Positions 10,614 to 19,990 of a stretch of 64,000 nt of DNA are shown piece after piece. Source of the stretch: Liquorilactobacillus mali (GTDB lineage: Bacteria > Bacillota > Bacilli > Lactobacillales > Lactobacillaceae); NCBI RefSeq assembly GCF_001437155.1, contig NZ_JQAR01000004.1, forward strand, positions 56,621 through 120,620, written 5' to 3'. Made by a program: the position numbers and the translations under genes. The notes under the pieces are model-generated. The model ran no database searches, was not told the DNA's origin, and saw only the letters and a program-made list of their open reading frames with translations. The stretch's first letter is position 1; the number at the start of each line of letters is the position of its first letter.

Positions 10614-11075
10614 TTGGATTTTATTGAAATACAAAAACTAATATCTGATTTTAATGATTCACCAATGCGTGAACTAGAGATTGAAACAGAAGGCTTAAAA
10701 CTGAAATTAAGCAAGAATGAACTATCTACACAGATGGTTCAGCAGTTACAAACCGATGCAAAACCTCAACAAGAATCTAAAAAAACAGAGAAAGATTCCA
10801 AGCAGATATCTCAAAATACAACAGTTCCAACCCCAGGATTAACAATTGATGCTCCTATGGTTGGGAGTGTTTATTTGCAGCCAGAGCCTTCAAAGCCAAC
10901 TTTTGTCAAGGTGGGTTCAGCAGTCAAAAAAGGTGATGTTGTTTGTGTCATCGAGGCAATGAAGATGATGACAGAAATAAAGAGTGATGTCACTGGAATC
11001 GTTAAAGAAGTTCTTGTTAAGAATGAAGAACTTGTTGAATTTGGACAACCACTTTTTAGAATCGAGGAGAATTAA
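10614..11075 (+). CDS. accB: acetyl-CoA carboxylase biotin carboxyl carrier protein
   Basis: This is the biotin carrier of acetyl-CoA carboxylase. The C-terminal lipoyl-like domain holds the biotinylation site EAMKMM (Lys near residue 120). A Pro/Gln/Ser-rich linker (about residues 45-75) connects it to a short N-terminal region. The start is TTG at 10614, two bases after the fabF stop. AccC, AccD and AccA are encoded downstream, so the whole complex is in one transcript. Confidence 0.93.
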   Translation: MDFIEIQKLISDFNDSPMRELEIETEGLKLKLSKNELSTQMVQQLQTDAKPQQESKKTEKDSKQISQNTTVPTPGLTIDAPMVGSVYLQPEPSKPTFVKVGSAVKKGDVVCVIEAMKMMTEIKSDVTGIVKEVLVKNEELVEFGQPLFRIEEN

Positions 11076-11077
11076 AA

Positions 11078-11503
11078 ATGGTACTAGATATTACTGAGAT
11101 TCAAAAGATTATTCCACATCGCTACCCAATGCTTCTAATTGATCGTGTTGATGAGCTGGTTCCTGGCGAATCTGCAACAGCACGACGGAATGTTACGGCG
11201 CACGAAGAAGTTTTTAATGGTCATTTTCCCGGAAATCCAGTTATGCCTGGAGTATTAATTGTCGAAGCTCTTGCACAAACTGGAGCAGTTGCTCTGCTGT
11301 CATTACCTGAATTCAAGGGTAAGACTGCTTATTTTGGAGGAATCAAGAATGCTAAGTTCAGAAAAGTGGTTCGTCCTGGAGACACGATGATTCTCAAAGT
11401 TACACTGGACAAGATTCGAAATAATGTCGGTCTTGGCAAAGCAATAGCAACGGTTGACGGTCAAAAAGTCTGTTCGGCTGAGCTGACTTTTATGATTGGT
11501 TAA
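11078..11503 (+). CDS. fabZ2: (3R)-hydroxyacyl-ACP dehydratase FabZ, second copy
   Basis: This 141-aa hot-dog dehydratase has NGHFPGNPVMPG and the EALAQTG active-site helix. It begins MVLDITEIQKIIPHRYPMLL, the canonical FabZ N-terminus, and lies between accB and accC as in other lactic acid bacteria. It is probably the main elongation-cycle dehydratase, with FabZ1 more specialised (inference). GAGGAGA precedes the ATG. Confidence 0.95.
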   Translation: MVLDITEIQKIIPHRYPMLLIDRVDELVPGESATARRNVTAHEEVFNGHFPGNPVMPGVLIVEALAQTGAVALLSLPEFKGKTAYFGGIKNAKFRKVVRPGDTMILKVTLDKIRNNVGLGKAIATVDGQKVCSAELTFMIG

Positions 11504-11517
11504 GGTAAGGTGATTTG

Positions 11518-12882
11518 ATGTTTAAAAAAGTCTTGGTTGCTAACCGTGGCGAAATAGCGGTACGAATAATCCGTTCATTGAAGGAAATGGGAATAAAATC
11601 GGTTGCGATTTATTCAGATGTTGATCGTGAAAGTTTACATGTCCAATTGGCGGATGAAGCAGTTTGTGTTGGAACTGCAAAGGCTCAAAATTCATATTTG
11701 AATATGAAAAATATTTTGAGCGCTGCTGTGGGAACTGGGGCCGAGGCAATTCATCCAGGCTTTGGTTTCTTATCGGAAAATAGTAAATTTGTTGAAATGT
11801 GTGAGGCATGTGGCATCGTGTTTATTGGACCAAAATCCGAGACAATCGATTTGATGGGCAATAAGGCGAACGCACGTGAACAGATGAGATTAAGTGGAGT
11901 TCCGGTTATTCCAGGTAGTGAAGGTTTTATATCGAATGTAGAAGAAGCCCAAGAAGTTGCTTCAAAGGTCGGATATCCTGTGATGTTAAAGGCAGCAGCA
12001 GGTGGCGGCGGTAAGGGAATTAGACGAGTTGCGGGTCCCAGTGAACTTGGCAAGGCCTTTGTAGAAGCACAACAAGAGGCTCTTGGCTCATTTGGCGATA
12101 ATCGGATGTACTTGGAGAAGATTATGGAAAATGTCAAGCATATTGAGGTTCAGATTTTCCGTGATCAACATGGTAACGCAGTTTTCTTTCCAGAAAGAGA
12201 CTGTTCATTGCAGAGAAATAAGCAAAAGATGATTGAAGAGAGCCCTTGTGATTTGGTTTCTGCAGAGCAAAGACAGTTTTTGGGAGAAATCTCGATTAAA
12301 GCCGCCAATGCGATTGATTATATCAATACGGGTACCTTGGAATACTTAATGGACAAAGATCACAACTTTTACTTTATGGAAATGAATACACGTATCCAGG
12401 TTGAACATACTGTGACTGAGATGGTAACGGGTGTAGACTTGGTTAAGGTTCAACTACAGGTTGCTGCTGGAGAAAAGTTGCCATTTAAACAGAGCGATAT
12501 TAAGTGTCTTGGACATGCGATTGAATGTCGTATTAATGCTGAGGATCCAGCAAATGGATTTGCACCTTCAGTTGGTAAAGTTACGTATTTGTATTTTCCA
12601 GTTGGAAATCTTGGGATGAGAATTGACTCTGCTCTTTATGCTGGAGCGATGATTTCTCCTTTTTATGATTCAATGATTGCCAAGGTTATTGCACATGGTA
12701 AAGATCGAAATGAAGCAATCGCTAAGATGAAACGTTTGTTAAATGAATTGGTTCTAGATGGAATTAAGACAAACCAGCAGTTTCACTTGGCGGTTCTGTC
12801 AGATAAAAGCTTTGTGCAAAACCAATTTACAACGGAATATTTGGAGAAAGAGTTTATGACTGTATGGAAGGAGGGCATGTAA
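11518..12882 (+). CDS. accC: acetyl-CoA carboxylase biotin carboxylase subunit
   Basis: This subunit carboxylates biotin on AccB using ATP and bicarbonate. The ATP-grasp fold is visible: FKKVLVANRGEIAVRIIRSL at the N-terminus, glycine-rich AAAGGGGKGIR (about residue 160), and FMEMNTRIQVEHTVTE near 290. AAGGTAAGGTG lies before the ATG at 11518. 454 aa is normal. Confidence 0.96.
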   Translation: MFKKVLVANRGEIAVRIIRSLKEMGIKSVAIYSDVDRESLHVQLADEAVCVGTAKAQNSYLNMKNILSAAVGTGAEAIHPGFGFLSENSKFVEMCEACGIVFIGPKSETIDLMGNKANAREQMRLSGVPVIPGSEGFISNVEEAQEVASKVGYPVMLKAAAGGGGKGIRRVAGPSELGKAFVEAQQEALGSFGDNRMYLEKIMENVKHIEVQIFRDQHGNAVFFPERDCSLQRNKQKMIEESPCDLVSAEQRQFLGEISIKAANAIDYINTGTLEYLMDKDHNFYFMEMNTRIQVEHTVTEMVTGVDLVKVQLQVAAGEKLPFKQSDIKCLGHAIECRINAEDPANGFAPSVGKVTYLYFPVGNLGMRIDSALYAGAMISPFYDSMIAKVIAHGKDRNEAIAKMKRLLNELVLDGIKTNQQFHLAVLSDKSFVQNQFTTEYLEKEFMTVWKEGM

Positions 12883-12885
12883 GCT

Positions 12886-13743
12886 ATGCAACTGTTCAAT
12901 GAATTAAAAACACTGGGTCAGAAGCATATCAAGGCGGATAAAAAGGCCAATGAACGTGTTCCTTCTGGGCTATGGATAGCATGCCCTAAGTGTCACCAGT
13001 CCTTGTATCACAAAGATCTTGGAATATTTCAAGTTTGTCCGAATTGTGAATATGGTTTTAGAATTACAGCAAGAGAAAGAGTTGCTTGGCTGGTTGATGA
13101 TTTTGAGGAACTCGATGCGGATATGAAAACTACTGATCCGCTGAATTTCCCTGATTACGATAAAAAACTAGAAAAAAGTCGCAAAAATACGGGACTAAAT
13201 GATTCTATCTTGACAGGAATTGCAAAAATTCAAGCAGAAGAGTTTGCACTAGGAATTATGGATCCTAACTTTATAATGGGATCTATGGGAACTGTTACTG
13301 GTGAGAAGATCACGCGTCTGTTTGAATATGCATTGGAAAAGGAGTTACCTGTTGTCTTATTTACTGCTTCAGGTGGTGCAAGGATGCAGGAGGGAATTCT
13401 TTCATTGATGCAAATGGCAAAGATTTCTGCTGCTGTGAAGCGGCATTCTAAGGCTGGACTGCTTTATATTACTGTGCTGACTGATCCAACGACTGGTGGT
13501 GTAACTGCTAGTTTTGCGATGCAAGGTGATATAATTTTGTCTGAGCCAAGGGCTTTGATTGGTTTTGCTGGAAAAAGGGTAATTGAGCAGACAATTCATC
13601 AGAAAGTTCCAAATAATCTGCAGGATGCAGAAACGGTTTTGGAACGAGGATTTATTGATGCAATTGTCCAAAGAAAAGACTTGAAGCAAAAATTAGAATG
13701 GTTACTGGGTTCCCACACTAAAGGGGGATTGGTTAATGGTTAA
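12886..13743 (+). CDS. accD: acetyl-CoA carboxylase carboxyltransferase subunit beta
   Basis: The beta half of the carboxyltransferase transfers CO2 from biotin to acetyl-CoA. The N-terminal zinc ribbon (CPKC then CPNC, about 15 residues apart, residues 26-48) is intact. The crotonase-type core contains [12 protein letters not shown]. Its last 8 bases overlap accA, which points to translational coupling of the two subunits. Confidence 0.95.
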   Translation: MQLFNELKTLGQKHIKADKKANERVPSGLWIACPKCHQSLYHKDLGIFQVCPNCEYGFRITARERVAWLVDDFEELDADMKTTDPLNFPDYDKKLEKSRKNTGLNDSILTGIAKIQAEEFALGIMDPNFIMGSMGTVTGEKITRLFEYALEKELPVVLFTASGGARMQEGILSLMQMAKISAAVKRHSKAGLLYITVLTDPTTGGVTASFAMQGDIILSEPRALIGFAGKRVIEQTIHQKVPNNLQDAETVLERGFIDAIVQRKDLKQKLEWLLGSHTKGGLVNG

Positions 13744-14524
13744 TATTTTGGACAGGAAAAAGACTGCCGCACAAATAGTTGCAGGTGCACGCAATCAGGA
13801 AAAAATGTCTGCATATGAGTTAATCAATGGTATTTTTGAGGACTTCTTTGAATTACATGGCGATCGTCTTTCAGGTGACGATGCTGCAATTGTCGGTGGA
13901 ATCGCCACGTTGGCCGGTAAACCTGTTACAGTTATTTCAACCAATAAGGGTGAGAGTGCGCAGGAACGAATGCTGACACATTTTGGTTGTCCTCAACCAT
14001 CTGGATATCGAAAGGCGTTACGCTTGATAAAACAAGCTGAGAAATTTGGACGACCTGTTTTTATTTTTGTGAATACAGCCGGTGCATATCCTGGAAAATC
14101 AGCTGAAGAAAATGGTCAGGGTGAGGCACTTGCACGCAACTTGTTAGAAATTAGTGATGTAAAAGTGCCGATCGTTTCAGTGATTTATGGTGAAGGTGGC
14201 AGTGGTGGTGCTCTTGCATTAGCATGTGGAGATTCAGTATGGATGGTCGAAAATAGCATGTATTCAGTGTTGTCCCCAGAAGGATTTGCTGCAATTTTAT
14301 GGAAAGACAGCAAGCGTGCTGATGAGGCGGCAGAAGTTATGCAACTTACTCCTGAAAAACTGTTGGCACAAAAAGTTATTGAGGGAATCATTCCAGAGTC
14401 TCATTCACACAAAAGAGTGTGTCGGGCCATTAAGAAAACAATTGAACAAGAAATGAAAGAATTAATGAAACTGTCGTCAGATGAATTGCTTATGAGAAGA
14501 TATAAGAGATTTAGAAAATTTTAG
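13736..14524 (+). CDS. accA: acetyl-CoA carboxylase carboxyltransferase subunit alpha
   Basis: This is the alpha partner of AccD. Oxyanion-hole glycines lie in [15 protein letters not shown] (about residue 145), and the biotin-side helix contains [18 protein letters not shown]. It is 262 aa, shorter than the Proteobacterial form because the N-terminal extension is missing, as usual in lactobacilli. It overlaps accD by 8 bp. Confidence 0.95.
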   Translation: MVNILDRKKTAAQIVAGARNQEKMSAYELINGIFEDFFELHGDRLSGDDAAIVGGIATLAGKPVTVISTNKGESAQERMLTHFGCPQPSGYRKALRLIKQAEKFGRPVFIFVNTAGAYPGKSAEENGQGEALARNLLEISDVKVPIVSVIYGEGGSGGALALACGDSVWMVENSMYSVLSPEGFAAILWKDSKRADEAAEVMQLTPEKLLAQKVIEGIIPESHSHKRVCRAIKKTIEQEMKELMKLSSDELLMRRYKRFRKF

Positions 14525-14546
14525 ATGGTGAGTTGGAGGCATAAAA

Positions 14547-15305
14547 TTGGAAAAGTTACTTAGTGGGAAAAAAATATTAATAATGGGAGTAGCAAACAAA
14601 CGCAGTATTGCGTGGGGATGTGCTCAAGCAATGCTTGACAATGGAGCAGAATTGATATTTACATATCAGAATGCACGCCTTAAGAAGAGCATTTTGCGAC
14701 TTGTACCGGATGAAGAACGCTTGGTTGAGTGTGATGTTTCAAGTGATGATAGTATCAAGAATGCTTTTGCGGAAATCAAAGAGAAATTTGGTAAAATTGA
14801 TGGAATCGTTCATGCCATTGCATATGCAAACAAGGATGAGCTTGCTGGCGATATCATGAATTCTAGCCGTGAAGGTTATGCACTCGCACAAGATATTTCA
14901 GCATTTTCATTGATTGCTGTAGCAAAATATGGAATTGAAATCCTTAATGATCCTGCAAGTATTGTTACATTGACATACTTTGGTTCAGAACGTGCTATTC
15001 CTAATTATAACGTGATGGGTGTTGCCAAGGCAGCTCTTGAAGCTAATGTACGTTATCTTGCACGTGATATGGCCAAGTACGGTGTACGTGTCAACGCAAT
15101 TTCAGCAGGTGCAATCAAGACACTTGCTGTTACTGGGGTAAAGGATCATGGTGATTTGTTACGCATTTCCGAAGAAAGAACTGTTGATGGCAAGTCTGTA
15201 ACTACTAATGAAGTTGGAGGGGCTGCAGCATTTTTGGTCAGTGACCTTTCAACGGGGGTAGTTGGAGACATTATTTACGTGGATAAGGGAGTACATCTCA
15301 TTTAA
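14547..15305 (+). CDS. fabI: enoyl-ACP reductase FabI
   Basis: This is the last step of each elongation round (NADH-dependent enoyl reduction). It is an SDR with the FabI-type catalytic Tyr-x6-Lys motif YNVMGVAKAALEA (about residues 157-163) and MGVANKRSIAWG at the nucleotide site. The start is TTG at 14547 with GAGTTGGAGG upstream. Being FabI rather than FabK, it predicts a triclosan-sensitive type of reductase. It is the last gene of the fab operon. Confidence 0.94.
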   Translation: MEKLLSGKKILIMGVANKRSIAWGCAQAMLDNGAELIFTYQNARLKKSILRLVPDEERLVECDVSSDDSIKNAFAEIKEKFGKIDGIVHAIAYANKDELAGDIMNSSREGYALAQDISAFSLIAVAKYGIEILNDPASIVTLTYFGSERAIPNYNVMGVAKAALEANVRYLARDMAKYGVRVNAISAGAIKTLAVTGVKDHGDLLRISEERTVDGKSVTTNEVGGAAAFLVSDLSTGVVGDIIYVDKGVHLI

Positions 15306-15332
15306 TTTACTAATCTAAAAGTTGCTGAACAC

Positions 15333-15361
15333 TTGTTTTATCAAAAAAATGCAAGTACACT
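15333..15361 (+). promoter_or_regulatory. promoter of zwf
   Basis: TTGTTT (15333-15338), 17-bp spacer, TACACT (15356-15361). It separates zwf from the fab operon. No clear terminator is seen after fabI, so read-through is possible. Confidence 0.5.
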
Positions 15362-15406
15362 AATAAGGGAATTCAACAAGTATAGATGAAAGTGGTGCTA
15401 GCTATT

Positions 15407-16861
15407 ATGGAAACGGAACAAAAGGCGCTCTTTATTATTTTTGGTGGAACAGGTGATCTTGCCAAACGCAAGCTCTATCCTTCTCTTTTTCAATTATATA
15501 AAAAAGGAATATTGAAGGATAACTTTGCAGTGATTGGTACTGCTAGACGACCATGGACTGATGAACATTTACAGGAAGTTGTCAAGGATTCGATTATAAA
15601 TGATGGTGCACCACAGGATCAAATAGATGAATTTGCAGGGCATTTCTATTATCAATCACATAATGTTAATGATACAGAGCATTATGTGACCTTACGTAAG
15701 TTGGCAGAAAAACTTGATTCGAAGTATCAAATTAAGGGCAATCGCTTATTTTATTTGGCAATGTCACCACGTTTTTTTGGGACAATTGCAAAGCACCTAA
15801 AATCACAGAACATTGTGACAGATGAAGGATATAATCGTGTAATAGTTGAAAAACCGTTTGGACGCGATTTTGAGTCTGCAAAAGAGTTAAATGATTCAAT
15901 TAGTAAGTATTTTCCTGAAGAATCATTCTTTAGAATAGATCATTATTTAGGCAAGGAAATGATTCAGAACATAATGGCGCTTCGCTTTAGCAATAATTTA
16001 TTCAGAGCCGTATGGAATAATCGTTATATAGATAATATTCAAATTACGTTAAGTGAAGCTTTAGGTGTCGAAGAACGTGCCGGATATTACGAAACTGCTG
16101 GAGCATTGAGGGATATGGTGCAAAACCATATTCTTCAAATTATTTCTTTGCTCACTATGAATATGCCTGCATCTTATTCAGAGTCAGATATTCGACGTGA
16201 AAAGATATATGCCCTTAAATCACTAAAGAAGTATTCTCCAGCAAAGGTTGCTGAAAACTTTGTGAGGGCTCAGTATGTTGCGAATGAAGGGCAAGTTGGA
16301 TATTTACAAGAAAATGAGATTGCCGACGATTCAACCACGGAAACATTTGTTGCTGGCAAGTTGTTCGTCAACAATGAAAATTTCTCGGGTGTTCCTATTT
16401 ACATTAGAACTGGTAAGAGGCTTACTCGGAAGACGACCAGAATTGATATTTCCTTCAAAGAGATGGAGACAAGTTTCTTTGATTCTAAAAAACTTGGTCG
16501 AAATATTTTGACGATCAATGTCGAACCAGAGGGGCAGGTTTTCTTGCAGACTAATATTAAAAAAATTGGTCAGGGTTTTGATTTAGAACCTAGCCGGATG
16601 GATCTACAACTTAACAATGAGCATGAGGTTGTTCCAGAAGCGTATGAAAAGCTATTATTGGATGCATTACTTGGAGATGCAACTAACTTTGCTCATTGGG
16701 AAGAAGTTGCTTTTGCGTGGAAGTTCGTTGATTCTATTCGGGAAGCCTGGGACGCTGGTAACGGAGATCTATCAGAATATAAATGTGGTTCGATGGGGCC
16801 AAAAGAGTCGGAAGCTTTACTAGAACGTGATGGAAACCACTGGGTGTTTACCGGTGAATGA
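15407..16861 (+). CDS. zwf: glucose-6-phosphate 1-dehydrogenase
   Basis: This is the first enzyme of the oxidative pentose phosphate branch, giving NADPH for fatty-acid synthesis next door. The dinucleotide motif GGTGDLAKRKL is at about residues 13-23, and the substrate/catalytic motif RIDHYLGKEM is at about residue 180. GAAAGTGGTG lies before the ATG at 15407. The in-frame ATG at 15386 has no ribosome site and would add seven residues. 484 aa is a normal length. Confidence 0.95.
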   Translation: METEQKALFIIFGGTGDLAKRKLYPSLFQLYKKGILKDNFAVIGTARRPWTDEHLQEVVKDSIINDGAPQDQIDEFAGHFYYQSHNVNDTEHYVTLRKLAEKLDSKYQIKGNRLFYLAMSPRFFGTIAKHLKSQNIVTDEGYNRVIVEKPFGRDFESAKELNDSISKYFPEESFFRIDHYLGKEMIQNIMALRFSNNLFRAVWNNRYIDNIQITLSEALGVEERAGYYETAGALRDMVQNHILQIISLLTMNMPASYSESDIRREKIYALKSLKKYSPAKVAENFVRAQYVANEGQVGYLQENEIADDSTTETFVAGKLFVNNENFSGVPIYIRTGKRLTRKTTRIDISFKEMETSFFDSKKLGRNILTINVEPEGQVFLQTNIKKIGQGFDLEPSRMDLQLNNEHEVVPEAYEKLLLDALLGDATNFAHWEEVAFAWKFVDSIREAWDAGNGDLSEYKCGSMGPKESEALLERDGNHWVFTGE

Positions 16862-17008
16862 AAAGGTTAAGAAGAGTATGAGATAATGTTGAAATTAGAA
16901 CTTTGAACGCTAATGTCTATTTATGAATACAGCACATTTTTTGTAGTTTATAGTTGGAAGTCGGTTAGTGAATTTCAGCTTATGGAGTATGTTTATACGA
17001 AATCGATA

Positions 17009-17047
17009 AGGGAACTGGATCAAAACTATGATTCGGTCCCTTTTTTA
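17009..17047 (+). terminator. terminator after zwf
   Basis: AGGGAACTGGATC pairs imperfectly with GATTCGGTCCC, followed by a T-run. The 320 bp between zwf and dinB otherwise holds only the dinB promoter. A 69-codon open frame there has no ribosome site. Confidence 0.6.
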
Positions 17048-17118
17048 TTTGGAAAATCTAAGGTGAAGCTTAATTTTAATCATGCAAGAACTGATTGTTG
17101 GATAGTACATTGTTTTAT

Positions 17119-17147
17119 TTGAAATCGAACGCCTGTTCCTGTATTAT
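17119..17147 (+). promoter_or_regulatory. dinB promoter with LexA (SOS) box in the spacer
   Basis: TTGAAA (17119-17124), 17 bp, TATTAT (17142-17147). The spacer contains CGAACGCCTGTTCC (17126-17139), one base off the Gram-positive SOS box CGAAC-N4-GTTCG. A LexA dimer there would block the promoter, so dinB should be damage-inducible. Confidence 0.8.
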
Positions 17148-17184
17148 CTTATAGTGAGATGATGAAGGAAAGCTGGCTTGATTT

Positions 17185-18270
17185 ATGGCTGAGAAACGAA
17201 AAATAATTCATGTTGATATGGATGCCTTTTATGCATCTATCGAGATGAGAGATAATCCCAAAATCAAAGAAAAAGCTGTTGTTATTGCCAAAAATCCCAG
17301 ACATACGGGTGGAAAAGGTGTTGTTGCAACCGCTAATTATATTGCAAGAAGCAAGGGGATACATTCGGCAATGAGTGCACAAAAGGCAATGGAATTATGT
17401 CCTGATGCTGTATTTGTAACACCTGATTTTAAAAAATATCGAGCAGTTTCGGCTCAAATCCATGAGATATTTCATGAATATACAGATATAATTGAGCCTA
17501 TTGCATTTGATGAAGCCTATCTTGATGTAACACAAAACAAAAAAGAAATTCATAATCCTTTGATTATTGCGAGAATGCTGCAACAAGAGATTTTTTCAAA
17601 GACGGGATTAACATCGTCCACGGGTATTTCGTACAATAAATTCCTTGCAAAAATGGCCTCGGATTACCACAAACCTGTCGGAACGACCTTAATTAGAGAA
17701 GAAGATGTATTGTCATTTTTAGCACCTCTACCCATTGAAAAGTTTCGTGGTGTTGGAGTTAAGACAGCTGAAAAGATGCACGAATTGAGTATTAATACCG
17801 GTTTGGATTTGTTGAAGAAAAGCGAACTTGAATTAATTGCTAGTTTTGGCAAGATGGGTGAAATGTTTTATCAACATGTACGCGGAATAGATGAACGCCC
17901 AGTTGAATGGAAGAGGGAGCGAAAGTCAATGGGCAATGAAAGAACCTTTGCCCAAGCATTAAAAAGCATTACCGAGGTTGAAGAAATGTTTAATTATTTG
18001 GCAGATCTCCTAATTGGGCAACTGATTAAACGCCAACTGCATGGTAAGACAATTGTAATAAAAGTTCGAAATAGTAATTTTGAAACAGTCACTAAGAGAC
18101 GGACACTGGATAATTTTTATCAAAATAACCAAGAGACCCTTGTTTTTCATGCATTACAATTGTTTGACGAGGTTCAAAGTAAAATTGATGTTCGCCTACT
18201 AGGCTTGACGATGACAAACTTAGCATCACTTCAGTTTGAGAATATTGAATTACCATTGTGGCAAGGGTGA
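17185..18270 (+). CDS. dinB: DNA polymerase IV (Y-family)
   Basis: This is an error-prone translesion polymerase. Catalytic residues are visible in HVDMDAFYASIEM (about residues 7-19) and AFDEAYLDVT (about 108-117), with the steric-gate region between them. Little-finger residues follow from about 240. The 361-aa length is typical and the C-terminus is short, without an obvious long clamp-binding tail. Control by the SOS box at 17126 fits its role. Confidence 0.95.
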   Translation: MAEKRKIIHVDMDAFYASIEMRDNPKIKEKAVVIAKNPRHTGGKGVVATANYIARSKGIHSAMSAQKAMELCPDAVFVTPDFKKYRAVSAQIHEIFHEYTDIIEPIAFDEAYLDVTQNKKEIHNPLIIARMLQQEIFSKTGLTSSTGISYNKFLAKMASDYHKPVGTTLIREEDVLSFLAPLPIEKFRGVGVKTAEKMHELSINTGLDLLKKSELELIASFGKMGEMFYQHVRGIDERPVEWKRERKSMGNERTFAQALKSITEVEEMFNYLADLLIGQLIKRQLHGKTIVIKVRNSNFETVTKRRTLDNFYQNNQETLVFHALQLFDEVQSKIDVRLLGLTMTNLASLQFENIELPLWQG

Positions 18271-18276
18271 CTCGCT

Positions 18277-18305
18277 TTGTATTTATCTTATTTTATCGGT
18301 ATACT
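18277..18305 (+). promoter_or_regulatory. promoter of the hydrolase-nrnA-helicase group
   Basis: TTGTAT (18277-18282), 17-bp spacer, TATACT (18300-18305), about 40 bp before the first start codon. Confidence 0.65.
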
Positions 18306-18344
18306 AGAGGTATTAAAATATTTTTTGATAAGGGGAAATAATGT

Positions 18345-19028
18345 ATGCAGATTGTATGGCATGGGCATTCTATTATTGAGATAGTTACAGCAGACAAAAC
18401 AAACATTTTAATTGATCCTTTTATTACTGGAAACAACTTGACGGACTTGAAAATTGCCGATTGTCATCCTGATTATATTCTTGTGACACATGCACACTAT
18501 GATCATGTTGGCGATACAGTTGAGATCGCTAAAAAAACTAACGCCAAGGTGATTGCGATCACAGACTTAGCAGCTTATTTGAATGAGCAAGGAGTTGCCG
18601 CAGAAGGATTAAATTTTGGCGGATCTTATCAGACTGATTTTGGAAAATTCAAGTTAGTGCCCGCTTGGCATACCGCTGCACTTCCAATTGAAGGTTCAGC
18701 CCCACGGACATTAGGGGTAGCTGCAGGTTTTGAGATGCATATAGATGGTAAGGTTTTATACGATGCTGGTGATACAGCGTTATTTTCAGATATGAAGCTG
18801 ATTAATCATAGCAAAGGGGTAGACTTAGCCTTCCTCCCAATTGGTGATCATTTCACGATGGGGATCGAGGATGCTGTGGTTGCTGCAGATTTTGTACAAG
18901 CAAAGCATGTTTTACCAATTCATTTCAATACATTTCCTGCTATTAAGCAAGATCCAATAGCGTATCTTGAGCAATTAAAAGAAGGTGTTGGGATCTCTGT
19001 TACAATTGGCGAAAGTTTTGAAATTTAA
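18345..19028 (+). CDS. metal-dependent hydrolase, UPF0173 family (metallo-beta-lactamase fold)
   Basis: This is a 227-aa metallo-beta-lactamase-fold protein of the UPF0173 group. The metal site THAHYDHVGD is at about residue 48, with further ligands in AWHTA (about 108) and YDAGDTALF (about 145) and PIHFNTFP near the C-terminus. The substrate is unknown. GGGGAAATA precedes the ATG. It is followed 12 bp later by nrnA, a pairing seen in other Firmicutes. Confidence 0.88.
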   Translation: MQIVWHGHSIIEIVTADKTNILIDPFITGNNLTDLKIADCHPDYILVTHAHYDHVGDTVEIAKKTNAKVIAITDLAAYLNEQGVAAEGLNFGGSYQTDFGKFKLVPAWHTAALPIEGSAPRTLGVAAGFEMHIDGKVLYDAGDTALFSDMKLINHSKGVDLAFLPIGDHFTMGIEDAVVAADFVQAKHVLPIHFNTFPAIKQDPIAYLEQLKEGVGISVTIGESFEI

Positions 19029-19039
19029 GGAGAATTAGA

Positions 19040-19990
19040 ATGGCAGTAGAACAGAAAATATTAGCAAAAATCAAGGAATTTGATACGATTATTATTCATC
19101 GACATCAAAGACCCGATCCAGATGCATATGGATCACAATGTGGTTTGGCAGCTATTTTAAGAGCAAACTTTCCACAAAAGAAGGTTTACCAAGTTGGAGA
19201 GAAAGTCCATGGTTTGGCATGGATTGCTGAACCGGAAAAGGTAGCTGACGAACTATACCGAGATGCATTGGTAATTGTTACTGATACTGCAAATCAGCCA
19301 AGAGTTGATGATCAGCGTTATTTGAATGGAAAAGCTTTAGTCAAGATTGACCATCATCCTAATGAGGATCCTTATGGGGAACCATGTTGGGTTAAGACGG
19401 ATGCTTCAAGCTGTTCAGAAATTATTGTCGATTTTGCAAACGCAAATGACTTGGTAATTCCAGATGACGCGGCGCGGATGCTCTATGCAGGAATAATTGG
19501 CGATACCGGACGGTTTATGTATGAGGCAACAACTGCGCATACGCTGAATGTTGCAGCTCAATTGATTGAGCACGATTTTGATGCTGCACTGATCAATCGC
19601 AGACTTGATAGTATTGAGCTACCTGTTGCCAGATTAGCAGCTTATGTTTATGAACATATGGAGTTTACTGAAAACGGAGCCGCTTATATTATTTTGACTA
19701 GTGAAGTTATGAAACAGTTTAATCTGAAGGATGCAAGTACTGCACCAATCGTTCCGTTGATTGGTAAAGTTGTTGGTGTAAAGTGTTGGACGATATTTGT
19801 GCAGCAAAAGGATGGCTCGTTCAGACTGCGGATTCGCTCTAAGGCACCTGTTATCAACGAATTAGCAAAAGAATATGGTGGTGGCGGTCATCCGCTTGCG
19901 AGCGGAGCATTTATGCATGATGACCAGCAAATTCCTGATTATATAAAGAAGCTTGATGCAATTGCAGCAAGTTACACAGGAGAAGATTAA
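19040..19990 (+). CDS. nrnA: DHH/DHHA1 phosphoesterase, bifunctional oligoribonuclease/pAp phosphatase
   Basis: NrnA degrades 2-5-nt RNAs and dephosphorylates 3'-phosphoadenosine-5'-phosphate in bacteria without Orn. DHH-family motifs are HRHQRPDPDAYGSQ (motif I), TDTANQPR (II), IDHHPNED (III) and IIGDTGRF (IV). The DHHA1 glycine motif GGGGHPLASG is near residue 286. An AAGGAGAA site precedes the ATG. The stop shares a base with the start of the helicase gene, suggesting a linked RNA-decay function. Confidence 0.93.
   Translation: MAVEQKILAKIKEFDTIIIHRHQRPDPDAYGSQCGLAAILRANFPQKKVYQVGEKVHGLAWIAEPEKVADELYRDALVIVTDTANQPRVDDQRYLNGKALVKIDHHPNEDPYGEPCWVKTDASSCSEIIVDFANANDLVIPDDAARMLYAGIIGDTGRFMYEATTAHTLNVAAQLIEHDFDAALINRRLDSIELPVARLAAYVYEHMEFTENGAAYIILTSEVMKQFNLKDASTAPIVPLIGKVVGVKCWTIFVQQKDGSFRLRIRSKAPVINELAKEYGGGGHPLASGAFMHDDQQIPDYIKKLDAIAASYTGED

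Noticed and set aside
16913-17122. 69-codon frame between zwf and dinB
   Set aside because: It spans the zwf terminator and the dinB -35 region and has no ribosome site.
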